Assembly (NCBI GenBank): GCA_016930015.1
Contig: JAFGHR010000069.1
Location: 1 to 33,687, forward strand
Reading direction: 5' to 3'
DNA from: Anaerolineae bacterium
Lineage (GTDB): Bacteria; Chloroflexota; Anaerolineae; Aggregatilineales; Aggregatilineaceae
Length of the DNA stretch: 33,687 nt
Part shown: piece after piece, positions 1 to 8,170 of the stretch
Numbering within the stretch: position 1 is the first letter of the stretch
How the letters are laid out: each line of letters opens with the position of its first letter
Translations under genes and position numbers: made by a program
Notes under the pieces: generated by a model
Databases searched by the model: none
The model's input: only the letters and a program-made list of their open reading frames with translations
Told to the model about the DNA's origin: nothing

Positions 1-711
1 ACATCGGGCGTGGTGTTCGCGCCGCTGGCGAGTTACGCTTACGAACCGGAAGGACGCCTGCACGCGTTTTGCCATGCCGCGCCGGGGCAGTGGCACTTTA
101 TGGGTGTGATGCTCAGCGCGGCGGGCAGCTTGCAATGGTACCGTGACACGGTGGCTCCCAATGTTGACTTTGGCGCGCTGACCGAAGAGGCGAAAGATAT
201 CCTGCCCGGCGCCGAAGGGCTGATCTTTTTGCCGTACCTGTCCGGCGAGCGCACCCCGCACCCGGACCCGCTCGCACGCGGTGCGTTTATCGGCCTGACG
301 GTGCGCCACACGCGCCCCCACATGACTCGCGCCGTGATGGAAGGCGTCGCGTTTGGTCTGCGCGACGGCTTCGAGCTGATCAAAAACAGCGAGGCCGGTC
401 TGATCAACGAAGTGCGTGTGAGCGGCGGCGGCTCCAAAAGCCCCACGTGGCGCCAGATCATGGCCGACGTGCTGCACGTCCCGTTGATTGTGACCGAAGC
501 CGTCGAAGGCGCGGCCTATGGGGCCGCGCTGTTAGCCGGGGTTGGCGGCGGCGTGTGGCCGGATGTGAAAACCGCGACCGAGGCGACCGTCACACTCGGC
601 GAGCGCGTTGATCCCGGCCCGAATACGGACGCCTACGAGCCGATCTACCAGATGTACCACGACCTGTACCCCATGCTCAAACCCGCGTTTCGCCGGCTGG
701 CCGAGTTTTAA
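1..711 (+). CDS. xylB: Xylulokinase, FGGY family, C-terminal part (5' truncated by window edge)
   Basis: The reading frame is open from base 1 to a TAA at 709-711 and gives 236 residues, about half of the roughly 500 residues usual for FGGY carbohydrate kinases, so the N-terminal half lies left of the window. The visible part matches the C-terminal actin-like domain: a segment reading LPYLSGERTPHPDP, then ARGAFIGLT, the MEGVAFGLRDG helix and the nucleotide-binding VSGGGSKSPTWRQIMADV block, followed by AAYGAALLAG. This combination is typical of xylulokinase, which phosphorylates D-xylulose with ATP to feed the pentose phosphate pathway; other FGGY kinases with related substrates cannot be fully excluded. 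A hairpin at 738-767 follows the gene. Confidence 0.85.
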   Translation, partial: TSGVVFAPLASYAYEPEGRLHAFCHAAPGQWHFMGVMLSAAGSLQWYRDTVAPNVDFGALTEEAKDILPGAEGLIFLPYLSGERTPHPDPLARGAFIGLTVRHTRPHMTRAVMEGVAFGLRDGFELIKNSEAGLINEVRVSGGGSKSPTWRQIMADVLHVPLIVTEAVEGAAYGAALLAGVGGGVWPDVKTATEATVTLGERVDPGPNTDAYEPIYQMYHDLYPMLKPAFRRLAEF

Positions 712-737
712 GCGGATACACCGTTTGTTCGATTTTG

Positions 738-767
738 CGGGGCGATTCAATTTACCGAATCGCCCCG
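738..767 (+). terminator. Stem-loop after xylB, probable terminator
   Basis: Arms CGGGGCGATTC (738-748) and GAATCGCCCCG (757-767) form a perfect 11-bp stem with an 8-nt loop, 26 nt past the xylB stop. Only a short T run follows, so intrinsic termination may be weak; its position between xylB and tex supports a role in ending the xylB transcript. Confidence 0.5.
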
Positions 768-811
768 GTTTGCGGTACACGGCACGGCTGTATCCCGACG
801 GGCAGGTGTGG

Positions 812-817
812 TACAAT
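812..817 (+). promoter_or_regulatory. Candidate -10 box (TACAAT) upstream of tex
   Basis: TACAAT lies 47 nt before the chosen tex start and after the xylB hairpin, where a new promoter is expected. No convincing -35 hexamer is present at 16-18 bp, so the call rests on the -10 match and the position. The same GTACAAT string occurs before the gene at 30363. Confidence 0.3.
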
Positions 818-864
818 TCGCCCGCACATCGCCCCGCCGACCGTGTGGTGTAAGGAAAACCGTC

Positions 865-3012
865 TTGAAGCGTGACATTGTTGGTAAATTATCGACTGAA
901 ATGAGTCTGCGCCGTGAGCAGGTTCAGCGGACGATTGATTTGTTCGATGATGGTAACACGGTGCCGTTTGTGGCTCGATATCGTAAGGAAATGACCGGCA
1001 GCCTGGACGAAGAACAGCTCCGGTCGCTGCTGGACCGCCTGACATACCTGCGTAAGCTGGCCGAACGCCAGGACGCCGTGATCGCCAGCATTACCGAACA
1101 GGAAAAACTGACGCCGGAACTCGAAGCGGCGATTCTGGAAGCGGACACGTTGCAGGCTGTCGAAGACCTGTATTTGCCCTACAAACCCAAGCGCCGCACG
1201 CGGGCCATGATCGCGCGTGAACGTGGCCTGGAACCGCTGGCCGACCGTATTCTGGCCCAGGAAGCCGTGCGCGAGTCATTGGACCGGATCGCGGCGCCGT
1301 TTCTCAGTGCCGACGTGCCGACCGTCGAGGATGCGTACCAGGGTGCGCGTGACATCATCGCGGAGGTGATATCTGACGATGCGCGGGTGCGTGACATCGC
1401 CCGCCGCCAGACCCGGCAGCGGGGCCGGATCACGGCGGAACTGGCCGACGCGGCGAAGGATGAGCGCCGGGTTTACGCGACGTATTACGAGTTTGAAGCG
1501 GCGCTGCGTTTCGTCCGGCCCTACCAGGTGTTGGCTATCAATCGCGGCGAGCGTGAAGACGTGCTCAAGGTGCGCGTTTCGGCCCCCGAAGACGAGATTC
1601 TCGACCAACTGGCCCGCCTGTATCCGCCCCGGCGCCAATCCCCGTTTGCCAAACATCTGTCGCTGGCGCTGGCCGATGCCTATAAACGGCTGATCGGACC
1701 CGCTATCGAGCGCGAGATACGGCATGAAAAAAGCGACGAGGCCGATCAACACGCGATCACGGTGTTTGCTACCAATTTACGCGGGCTGCTCCTCCTGCCG
1801 CCGCTGAAGGACGTGATTGTACTGGGCCTTGATCCCGGCTTCCGCACCGGGTCCAAGGTGGCGGTCGTGGACCAGACCGGCAAAGTGCTCGACACGGTAA
1901 CAATCTATCCCCATCCCCCGCAGAATCGACGGGCGGAGGCGCTTGATATTTTGGCCGCGCTGGTCGAACGTTACGACGTGGGCGTGATCGCGATTGGCAA
2001 CGGCACCGCCTCGCGTGAAACGGAAGACCTCGTCGCGGCGTTGATCCGCGAGCGTGTTTCGACGCAGTATCTTATCGTGAACGAGGCCGGGGCGTCGGTG
2101 TATTCGGCGTCACCGCTGGCCCGCGCCGAACTGCCGGACATGGATGTATCGATGCGCGGCGCGGTGTCGATTGCGCGGCGTGTGCTGGACCCGTTAGCCG
2201 AACTGGTCAAGATCGATCCGCGCAGCATCGGTGTCGGCCTGTACCAGCACGACGTCGATCAGAAGGCGCTGGGCACCAAGCTGTCCGACGTGATCGAAAC
2301 GGTCGTAAACCGCGTGGGCGTGAATGTCAACACGGCGTCGCCCGCGCTGCTCCAACATGTCGCCGGGCTGGGGCCGAAGCTGGCCGAGCGAATTGTCGCG
2401 CTGCGTGACGCTGACGGCGCGTTTATCTCGCGGCTGGCGGTCAAACAGGTGAAGGGCATGGGCGACAAAACGTTCGAGCAGGCCGCCGGTTTTTTGCGCG
2501 TGCCGGACGGTGATAACTTGCTGGACAATACCGGCGTTCACCCAGAGTCCTACCGTGTCGTAAAGGTGCTGCTCAAGCGCCTGTCGCTGGACCTGTCCGA
2601 TCCGGACCTGGCGGCACACATCCGGCAGATGCGCGGGACGCTGGATATCCCGGCCCTGGCCGCTGAACTAAGCGTCGGGGTGCCCACGCTGCAAGATATT
2701 TTTGACGACCTGACACGCCCCGGACGCGATCCGCGCAGCGAGCTTGACCCGCCGGTGCTGCGTTCGGATGTGCTCAAAATGGAAGACTTGCAGCCGGGTA
2801 TGCAGCTTAAGGGCACGGTGCGCAACGTGGTTGATTTTGGGGCGTTCGTGGACATCGGCGTCAAGCAGGATGGGCTGGTACACATCTCCGAAATGGCCGA
2901 TTTTCGGGTGAACGATCCCTACGAGATCGTCAGCGTGGGGGACGTGATCGACGTGAGGGTGCTCAACGTCGATATCGACCGGGGGCGCATCGGGTTGAGT
3001 ATGCGTGATTAG
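865..3012 (+). CDS. tex: Tex family S1 RNA-binding protein / transcription accessory protein
   Basis: The 715-residue product has the full Tex layout. An N-terminal helical region carries the hallmark DDGNTVPFVARYRKEMTG near residues 28-45 and the DLYLPYKPKRRTRA segment near 101-114. A YqgF-type RNase H-like domain begins at LGLDPGFRTG (about 320-329), followed by a helix-hairpin-helix region with NTASPALLQHVAGLGPKLA and KGMGDKTFEQAAGFLR. A C-terminal S1 domain (about 640-713) contains GTVRNVVDFGAFVDIGV and DGLVHISEM. Tex binds RNA and acts on transcription in several bacteria. I chose the TTG at 865 because AAGGA lies 8 nt upstream (852-856); an upstream GTG at 808 would add 19 residues without family similarity, and an ATG at 901 would cut into the domain. 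Usual length is 715-780. Confidence 0.93.
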   Translation: MKRDIVGKLSTEMSLRREQVQRTIDLFDDGNTVPFVARYRKEMTGSLDEEQLRSLLDRLTYLRKLAERQDAVIASITEQEKLTPELEAAILEADTLQAVEDLYLPYKPKRRTRAMIARERGLEPLADRILAQEAVRESLDRIAAPFLSADVPTVEDAYQGARDIIAEVISDDARVRDIARRQTRQRGRITAELADAAKDERRVYATYYEFEAALRFVRPYQVLAINRGEREDVLKVRVSAPEDEILDQLARLYPPRRQSPFAKHLSLALADAYKRLIGPAIEREIRHEKSDEADQHAITVFATNLRGLLLLPPLKDVIVLGLDPGFRTGSKVAVVDQTGKVLDTVTIYPHPPQNRRAEALDILAALVERYDVGVIAIGNGTASRETEDLVAALIRERVSTQYLIVNEAGASVYSASPLARAELPDMDVSMRGAVSIARRVLDPLAELVKIDPRSIGVGLYQHDVDQKALGTKLSDVIETVVNRVGVNVNTASPALLQHVAGLGPKLAERIVALRDADGAFISRLAVKQVKGMGDKTFEQAAGFLRVPDGDNLLDNTGVHPESYRVVKVLLKRLSLDLSDPDLAAHIRQMRGTLDIPALAAELSVGVPTLQDIFDDLTRPGRDPRSELDPPVLRSDVLKMEDLQPGMQLKGTVRNVVDFGAFVDIGVKQDGLVHISEMADFRVNDPYEIVSVGDVIDVRVLNVDIDRGRIGLSMRD

Positions 3013-3039
3013 GGACATTGAAGGCCGGAAGGAGCTGTT

Positions 3040-3675
3040 ATGAGCGACGAAATGGTTGATCTGAGGGCCAGTTATGACCGGGTGGCGGCTGACTACGCCG
3101 AACATTGGGCCAACGAACTGGATCATAAGCCGTTTGACCGTGACCTGCTTGACCGGTTCGCGGCGCGGCTGCAAGGCGCGGGATCGGTGTGTGATCTCGG
3201 CTGTGGACCGGGACACATGGCAAACTACCTCTACGAGCGCGGCGTTTCGGCGTTTGGCCTTGACCTGTCGGCGGGTATGGTAGAACAGGCTAAAAAGCTG
3301 TTCCCGCACATTAACTTCCGCCAGGGGGATATGCTCGCGCTGGATAATGCGGACGCGTCATGGGCGGGTGTGGCCGCGTTTTACTCGCTGATTCACATCC
3401 CGCGTGAGCGTCTGCCGCAGGCGTTAGGTGAACTGTACCGTGTGCTGGTTCCGGGCGGGCTGCTGCTGGTGTCCTATCACGCCGGTAGTGAAGTCATTCA
3501 CCTGGACGACTGGTGGGATAAGCGCGTATCGGTCGATTTTATCTTTTACGAGCAGGCCGAGATGACTGATTTTGTCGAAACGGTGGGATTTACGATCATC
3601 GAAAACCACGTGCGCGAACCCTACACCACCATTGAACACGCCAACCCGCGCGGTTATATCCTGGCGCAAAAATAA
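3040..3675 (+). CDS. Class I SAM-dependent methyltransferase
   Basis: A 211-residue protein with a Rossmann-type SAM-binding fold. Motif I is visible as VCDLGCGPGHMA (about 50-61), followed by GLDLSAGMVEQAKK with the acidic residue that normally contacts the ribose, then a GDMLALD segment and a post-motif LGELYRVLVPGGLLLVSYH strand. The start ATG has AAGGAG (3029-3034) five nt upstream. It begins 27 nt after tex, so it may be read from the tex promoter. The C-terminal part has no recognisable substrate domain, so the methyl acceptor is unknown; small-molecule methyltransferases of the UbiE/Methyltransf_11/25 type are the nearest general group. Confidence 0.85.
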   Translation: MSDEMVDLRASYDRVAADYAEHWANELDHKPFDRDLLDRFAARLQGAGSVCDLGCGPGHMANYLYERGVSAFGLDLSAGMVEQAKKLFPHINFRQGDMLALDNADASWAGVAAFYSLIHIPRERLPQALGELYRVLVPGGLLLVSYHAGSEVIHLDDWWDKRVSVDFIFYEQAEMTDFVETVGFTIIENHVREPYTTIEHANPRGYILAQK

Positions 3676-3703
3676 CGGTTCGAGCATAAAAAGGGGCAGG
3701 AGT

Positions 3704-4099
3704 ATGGTTATTTCCGTTGGCGCGACCGCCAGCCGCACCAAGACATTCACCGATGACGACGTCCGCACGTTTGCCGCGATCACGGGCGATCACAACCCCG
3801 TGCACCTGGACGACACCTACGCCGCCGGGACACCGTTTGGGCGGCGGCTCGTTCATGGTATGTTCACCGCCAGCCTGATATCCGCCGTGCTGGCCAACGA
3901 TCTGCCCGGCGAAGGCGCCGTTTATATGACGCAGCGCCTGAAGTTTAACGCGCCGGTGTTCATCGGTGACACGATCACGGCTACTGTCGAAGTGATCAAG
4001 TTCCGCGAAACAAGCGGGATCGTCACGCTGGCGACGACGTGCGTCAACCAGGACGGTGAAACGGTGCTCGAAGGCGAAGCGATGGTTTTGGCGCCCTGA
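3704..4099 (+). CDS. MaoC-like (R)-specific enoyl-CoA hydratase
   Basis: This 131-residue protein has one hot-dog fold of the MaoC/PhaJ type. The hydratase-2 signature ITGDHNPVHLDDTYA is intact, with the catalytic Asp29 and His34, and a second conserved stretch RRLVHGMFTASLISAVL follows. Family members add water to trans-2-enoyl-CoA (or -ACP) to give (R)-3-hydroxyacyl products. The ATG at 3704 is preceded by a GGCAGGAG Shine-Dalgarno sequence; earlier in-frame starts overlap the methyltransferase gene and add non-family residues. The adjacent FabG-type reductase could act on the same (R)-3-hydroxyacyl intermediate, suggesting a short acyl-chain reaction pair (inference). Confidence 0.88.
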   Translation: MVISVGATASRTKTFTDDDVRTFAAITGDHNPVHLDDTYAAGTPFGRRLVHGMFTASLISAVLANDLPGEGAVYMTQRLKFNAPVFIGDTITATVEVIKFRETSGIVTLATTCVNQDGETVLEGEAMVLAP

Positions 4100-4190
4100 G
4101 CGCTGTGGTTCTTGGGCTGTGTGGCTAACGTTAGGGCGATATCGGTGTTATTGCTTATGTCATCCGGAAAGATTTAAGGGAGAATGATAC

Positions 4191-4937
4191 ATGTCGAATT
4201 TAAAGGATCGTGTTGCAATCGTAACCGGCAGCGGGCAGGGCATCGGGCGCGCGGTGGCGCTGGAACTGGCGCGGCGCGGCGCAGCGATCGTGACGAACGA
4301 TATTGCCGCCGGCGCTGCTAACGACACGCTGGAACTGGTTCGGGAAGCTGGCAGCGACGGGCTGGCCGTGACCGCCGACGTGACCAACGCTGAGCAGGTC
4401 AACGACATGGTAAAACAGGTGACCGACATGTTCGGCAAAGTTGATATTCTGGTCAACAATGCCGGGACCACGCGGGATAACCTGATCGTGCGTATGGATG
4501 AATCCGATTTTGACTTGCTGCTGCGCGTGAATCTCAAAAGCGCCTGGTTGTGCTCGAAAGCCGTTGCCCGCCCCATGATGCGCAAAAAATACGGGCGGAT
4601 CGTGAACATGTCCAGCGTCAGCGGCATCGCCGGGCAGATGGGTCAGACCAATTACAGCGCGACTAAAGCCGGTATGATCGGCATGACCAAAGCGCTGGCG
4701 CGTGAAGTAGCTTCGCGCGGGATCACGGTTAACGCGGTTGCGCCTGGGTTTGTCCACACAGCCCTGACTGAAAAAATGCCGCAGGACATTTTGGACCAAC
4801 TGATTGCTGCGATCCCGGTCGGGCGCTGGGGCACGGTCGAGGATATCGCCTACGCCGTGGCGTTCCTGGTGGCGGACGAAGCCAGTTATATCACCGGGCA
4901 CGTGCTGTCAGTAGACGGTGGGCTTGTGATGGGGTAA
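4191..4937 (+). CDS. fabG: 3-oxoacyl-[ACP] reductase, FabG-type SDR
   Basis: A 248-residue classical short-chain dehydrogenase. It shows the NADP-binding TGSGQGIG (12-19), NNAG (89-92), Asn114, the catalytic Ser142 in VNMSSVSG, and the YxxxK pair Tyr155/Lys159, followed by GITVNAVAPGFV; the C-terminus ends SYITGHVLSVDGGLVMG. These match FabG closely in length and motif spacing. FabG reduces 3-oxoacyl-ACP to (R)-3-hydroxyacyl-ACP in fatty acid elongation; acetoacetyl-CoA reductases of the PhaB type look much the same, so the substrate is not certain. AAGGGAG lies about 7 nt before the ATG. It follows the MaoC-like gene by 91 nt. Confidence 0.9.
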   Translation: MSNLKDRVAIVTGSGQGIGRAVALELARRGAAIVTNDIAAGAANDTLELVREAGSDGLAVTADVTNAEQVNDMVKQVTDMFGKVDILVNNAGTTRDNLIVRMDESDFDLLLRVNLKSAWLCSKAVARPMMRKKYGRIVNMSSVSGIAGQMGQTNYSATKAGMIGMTKALAREVASRGITVNAVAPGFVHTALTEKMPQDILDQLIAAIPVGRWGTVEDIAYAVAFLVADEASYITGHVLSVDGGLVMG

Positions 4938-4950
4938 AGTATAGTTGATC

Positions 4951-5004
4951 CGCGTTGGCACGGGTGATCCAGAGACGTTAGTTGTTTGCATACGTGCCAA
5001 CACG
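4951..5004 (+). terminator. Long hairpin between fabG and the Asp23 gene
   Basis: CGCGTTGGCACG (4951-4962) pairs with CGTGCCAACACG (4993-5004) at 11 of 12 positions across a 30-nt loop. A run of six T follows at 5016-5021, 12 nt after the stem, further away than in a standard intrinsic terminator. It may be a weak terminator, an attenuator or an RNA-stabilising element ahead of the Asp23 gene. Confidence 0.35.
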
Positions 5005-5050
5005 ATTACAGCTTGTTTTTTGGTATTGGGTGAGGCAGTTAGATAAGCAC

Positions 5051-5419
5051 ATGGTCACGACTCGACTTCCGAATGATACGGTCACAATTGCACCGGGTGT
5101 GCTGCTGACCATTGCACGCATGGCGACTCTGGATGTACCGGGTGTGATGCGCATGGGCAGTACGCCCGGCGGCGTTGACCGGCTGTGGCGGCGGGTTCCG
5201 GCAGCTAATGGCGCGTTAATCGCCATTGAGGACGGCAAAGTCACCGCGCACCTGTACGTGGTGGCTGACGCATCGGCCAATCTGCGTGAGATGAGTGTCA
5301 GCATCCAGAAGTCGGTAGCACGGTCTATCCGCGAAATTCTGGATATGGGAGTCGAGTCGATCAACGTCCACATTGAAGACGTGTGTTTTGTCCAGCCGCC
5401 GAAACCTGACCAATCATAG
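5051..5419 (+). CDS. Asp23/Gls24 family envelope stress response protein
   Basis: A 122-residue protein resembling Asp23/Gls24 (DUF322). It opens with the typical VTIAPGVLLTIARMATLDVPGVMRMG pattern and continues to an AHLYVVADASANLREMSVSIQKSVARSIREILDMGVESINVHIEDVCF segment, matching the conserved long helix and final beta strand. In Firmicutes such proteins associate with the membrane and respond to envelope stress; in many other bacteria they sit directly before nusB, as here. The ATG at 5051 is chosen because the family usually begins just before this point; an in-frame TTG at 4982 would add 23 hydrophobic, aromatic-rich residues. The ribosome-binding site is weak. Confidence 0.85.
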   Translation: MVTTRLPNDTVTIAPGVLLTIARMATLDVPGVMRMGSTPGGVDRLWRRVPAANGALIAIEDGKVTAHLYVVADASANLREMSVSIQKSVARSIREILDMGVESINVHIEDVCFVQPPKPDQS

Positions 5420-5443
5420 TAGCCCATCTGGATAGAGTTAACT

Positions 5444-5917
5444 TTGTCTAACACCGATCATCGGCATCAGGCCCGCAGCCTGGCTTTGCAAGCACTTTAC
5501 GAAATTGATTCGACTGACCACAACGTGTCGGAGGTGCTGGCCCAGCGCCTGGCGGCTGATGCCTGGGGCGAAGCCACACGGATACTGACGATACGGTTGG
5601 TGCGCGGTATTTTGGAACACAAGAGCCGTTTGGATGTGTTGATCCATCGTTATGCCCCAGAATGGCCCCTGGATCAGATCGCCATCATCGACCGCAACAT
5701 TTTGCGCATGGCGATTTATGAGTTGGTGATAGAGCCAACGCCGGTCAAGGTTGCGATCAACGAGGCCGTCAAACTGGCCAAGTTGTATGGTGCCGAAAGC
5801 ACACCACGCTTCATCAACGGTGTGTTAGGTACCCTGGCCGCGCGTGAAGGTGATTTGCACACTCTATTCGAAGAATCGCTGCTGTTGGCCGACGACAGCA
5901 GCGAATTAGAGTCTTGA
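5444..5917 (+). CDS. nusB: Transcription antitermination factor NusB
   Basis: A 157-residue helical protein with NusB hallmarks: [16 protein letters not shown] at the N-terminus, a central [28 protein letters not shown], and the C-terminal [31 protein letters not shown], which is the most conserved block of the family. NusB binds boxA RNA with NusE (S10) and supports rRNA antitermination. The likely start is the TTG at 5444; no strong Shine-Dalgarno is visible, but the Asp23 gene ends 24 nt upstream and translational coupling is possible. About 20 residues longer than E. coli NusB (139), mainly at the C-terminus. Confidence 0.93.
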   Translation: MSNTDHRHQARSLALQALYEIDSTDHNVSEVLAQRLAADAWGEATRILTIRLVRGILEHKSRLDVLIHRYAPEWPLDQIAIIDRNILRMAIYELVIEPTPVKVAINEAVKLAKLYGAESTPRFINGVLGTLAAREGDLHTLFEESLLLADDSSELES

Positions 5918-5926
5918 TCAATCACT

Positions 5927-6721
5927 ATGTCAGAACATCCACTTATCAAAAAAGAACCTGAACCAACCGATCCCGTTCACTACAACGCGTGGACGGCGCT
6001 TGCTGGTGATGCGGACGAAACGTCGATGTCGTTGTTGGATCACCTGGAAGAACTGCGCGTTCGCCTGATGCGTTCGATCATGGCTTTGGTGCTCGGCATT
6101 CTTTTTTCCGTCTTTTTTACCAGCGCGTTTCTAAAATACTTAATTCACCCCTACGGTCACGAGCTTCAGGTATTGGGACCTACAGAGAGCGTCGTGATGT
6201 ACTTCCGGGTGGCGCTGCTGTCGGGTGCCATTTTGGTGATGCCGTATATCACGCTGCAACTGTTCCTGTTTGTGGCACCGGGCCTCACGCGTAAAGAAAA
6301 ACGGTATATCTACCTGTCATTACCGGCGACAACGGGCCTGTTTTTTCTGGGCGTGGCGTTTGCGTGGTTCATCATGGTACCGGCGGCGCTGGGTTTTTTG
6401 CAGGAATTCGAGAGTGATATTTTTCGTGCCGAGTGGACGGCGGAGCGGTACATTGCGTTTTTGACTTCGCTGCTGTTCTGGATCGGTGTCTCATTTGAAA
6501 TGCCCGTGGTCGTGTATGTGTTGGCCCGGCTGGGCGTGTTGGGGCCGCGTGTGTTGATCAGGAACTGGCGGTTAGCCGTTGTGCTGATCACGATTGCGGC
6601 GGCGCTGATCACTCCCACGGTAGACCCCTTTAACATGTTATTGGTCATAGCGCCGCTGCTCGTGTTGTACATTGTGAGCATTGGCCTGGCTGTGATTGCC
6701 TATCCACGCGCCCTGAGGTGA
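5927..6721 (+). CDS. tatC: Sec-independent protein translocase subunit TatC
   Basis: A 264-residue membrane protein with about six transmembrane segments. The cytoplasmic N-terminal motif LLDHLEELRVRLMRS (about 36-50), the LTRKEKRYIYLSLP loop, FEMPVVVYVLARLGV and the final TPTVDPFNMLLVIAPLLVLYI segment are all TatC signatures. TatC recognises twin-arginine signal peptides and forms the core of the Tat pathway that exports folded proteins. It starts 9 nt after nusB, so the two are likely co-transcribed. No tatA/tatB gene is visible in the window. The glutamate usually seen after the LLLLY stretch is replaced by Ile. Confidence 0.94.
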   Translation: MSEHPLIKKEPEPTDPVHYNAWTALAGDADETSMSLLDHLEELRVRLMRSIMALVLGILFSVFFTSAFLKYLIHPYGHELQVLGPTESVVMYFRVALLSGAILVMPYITLQLFLFVAPGLTRKEKRYIYLSLPATTGLFFLGVAFAWFIMVPAALGFLQEFESDIFRAEWTAERYIAFLTSLLFWIGVSFEMPVVVYVLARLGVLGPRVLIRNWRLAVVLITIAAALITPTVDPFNMLLVIAPLLVLYIVSIGLAVIAYPRALR

Positions 6722-6771
6722 TAAACTGCCGGGCGCACCCTTGTCAGATTGTTCAGGAGAGAACAAACGGA

Positions 6772-8094
6772 ATGGTCAAAACCCGTGTTGTGATTATGGG
6801 AGCCGCCGGGCGCGACTTCCATAACTTTAATATATTTTTTCGCGAAAATGAAGCATACGAGGTTGTCGCGTTTACGGCAACACAAATCCCCGATATCGAA
6901 GGACGAACCTACCCGCCGGGATTATCCGGCCCGCTGTATCCTGCTGGCATTCCGATTTACGATGAAAGCGAATTGACCGATCTCATCAAAAACGAGCATA
7001 TAAACGAGGTTGTGTTTGCCTATTCGGACGTGTCGCACACCTACGTGATGCACAAAGCCAGCGTCGTCCTGGCGGCTGGCGCCGACTACCGCCTGATCGG
7101 GACGCGGCACAGCATGATCAAAAGCACTAAACCGGTTGTGGGCGTAGGCGCCGTGCGCACCGGCTCCGGCAAGAGCCAGACGACACGCGCGGTGAGTGAT
7201 GCGCTGCGCGAGCTGGGTTACAAGGTCGCCGTCGTGCGCCACCCGATGCCTTATGGTGACCTCACCAAACAAGCCGTGCAGCGGTTTGCCAGTTATGACG
7301 ACCTGGACAGGCACGACGTGACGATTGAGGAGCGCGAAGAATACGAGCCGCACCTGGATCGCGGCGTGGTGGTGTTTGCAGGCGTGGACTACGAGCGTAT
7401 TTTGCGCGAAGCCGAAAAAGAGGCGGATATCGTGTTGTGGGACGGCGGTAACAATGACCTGCCGTTTTTTGTGCCTGACCTGTACTTTGTGATCGTGGAC
7501 CCGCACCGGGCCGGTCACGAGCAAAATTATCACCCCGGCGAAACCAACCTGCGCATGGCGGACGTCGTGGTGATCAACAAGATCGATACCGCGCCGCCAG
7601 CCGGTGTACAGGCCGTGCGCGAAAGCATCAGGTTGTTGAATCCAAACGCCGCCGTGATCGACGCCGCCTCCCCGATTTTCGTAGACGATCCCGCTGCTAT
7701 TCGTGGCAAACGGGTGTTGGTCATCGAAGACGGGCCGACGCTGACTCACGGCGGGATGGCGTATGGGGCGGGTGTCGTCGCGGCGCAGCGTTTTGGTGCC
7801 GCGGAACTGGTTGATCCGCGCCCGTATGCGGTCGGCAGCATCGTTGATACGTTTGAGAAATACCCGACAACGGGCACCTTGCTCCCGGCGATGGGCTACG
7901 GGGACAAACAGCGCTCCGAGCTTGAGGAAACGATCAAAAATACACCGTGCGACCTGGTGTTGGTAGCCACACCGATCGATCTGGCGCGCGTGATCCGGAT
8001 CGACAAGCCCTACCAGCGCATCCGGTACGAACTCCAGGAGATCGGCAAACCGACGATCTACGATCTGCTTGAAGCCAGGTTTGGCGTAAAATAA
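6772..8094 (+). CDS. cpgS: Cyclic 2,3-diphosphoglycerate synthase-like P-loop protein
   Basis: A 440-residue protein similar to archaeal cyclic 2,3-diphosphoglycerate synthetase, which in methanogens closes 2,3-diphosphoglycerate into cDPG with ATP. The N-terminus (MVKTRVVIMGAAGRDFHNFN) has a GxxGRDFHNF signature; YSDVSHTYVMHKAS follows, then a P-loop reading RTGSGKSQTTR (129-139), WDGGNNDLPFF (223-233), IVDPHRAGHE and NKID (269-272) as in P-loop GTPase-like folds. Length is close to the archaeal enzyme (about 460). The ATG at 6772 has AGGAG at 6755-6759. It follows tatC by 50 nt. In the bacterium the product may not be cDPG: no 2-phosphoglycerate kinase is visible, so the function is inferred from family only. 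Confidence 0.82.
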   Translation: MVKTRVVIMGAAGRDFHNFNIFFRENEAYEVVAFTATQIPDIEGRTYPPGLSGPLYPAGIPIYDESELTDLIKNEHINEVVFAYSDVSHTYVMHKASVVLAAGADYRLIGTRHSMIKSTKPVVGVGAVRTGSGKSQTTRAVSDALRELGYKVAVVRHPMPYGDLTKQAVQRFASYDDLDRHDVTIEEREEYEPHLDRGVVVFAGVDYERILREAEKEADIVLWDGGNNDLPFFVPDLYFVIVDPHRAGHEQNYHPGETNLRMADVVVINKIDTAPPAGVQAVRESIRLLNPNAAVIDAASPIFVDDPAAIRGKRVLVIEDGPTLTHGGMAYGAGVVAAQRFGAAELVDPRPYAVGSIVDTFEKYPTTGTLLPAMGYGDKQRSELEETIKNTPCDLVLVATPIDLARVIRIDKPYQRIRYELQEIGKPTIYDLLEARFGVK

Positions 8095-8110
8095 CAGCAC
8101 CGGTTACCAC

Positions 8111-8140
8111 AGGCAGCCCAAAACACCGGCTGCCTTTTTT
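8111..8140 (+). terminator. Rho-independent terminator after cpgS
   Basis: AGGCAGCC (8111-8118) and GGCTGCCT (8128-8135) form a perfect 8-bp stem with a 9-nt loop, followed directly by six T (8135-8140). It lies 17 nt after the cpgS stop, the clearest intrinsic terminator in the window, and marks the end of the transcription unit containing cpgS. Confidence 0.88.
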
Positions 8141-8170
8141 GTTCTCTGGACAGCGTAAGGCGGATTGATC

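Noticed and set aside
6922..8100. Long minus-strand reading frame (about 390 codons) opposite the cpgS gene
   Set aside because: It lies opposite a gene with strong family motifs, its translation shows no recognisable domain and is rich in His/Arg/Gln, as expected for an antisense frame in GC-rich DNA.
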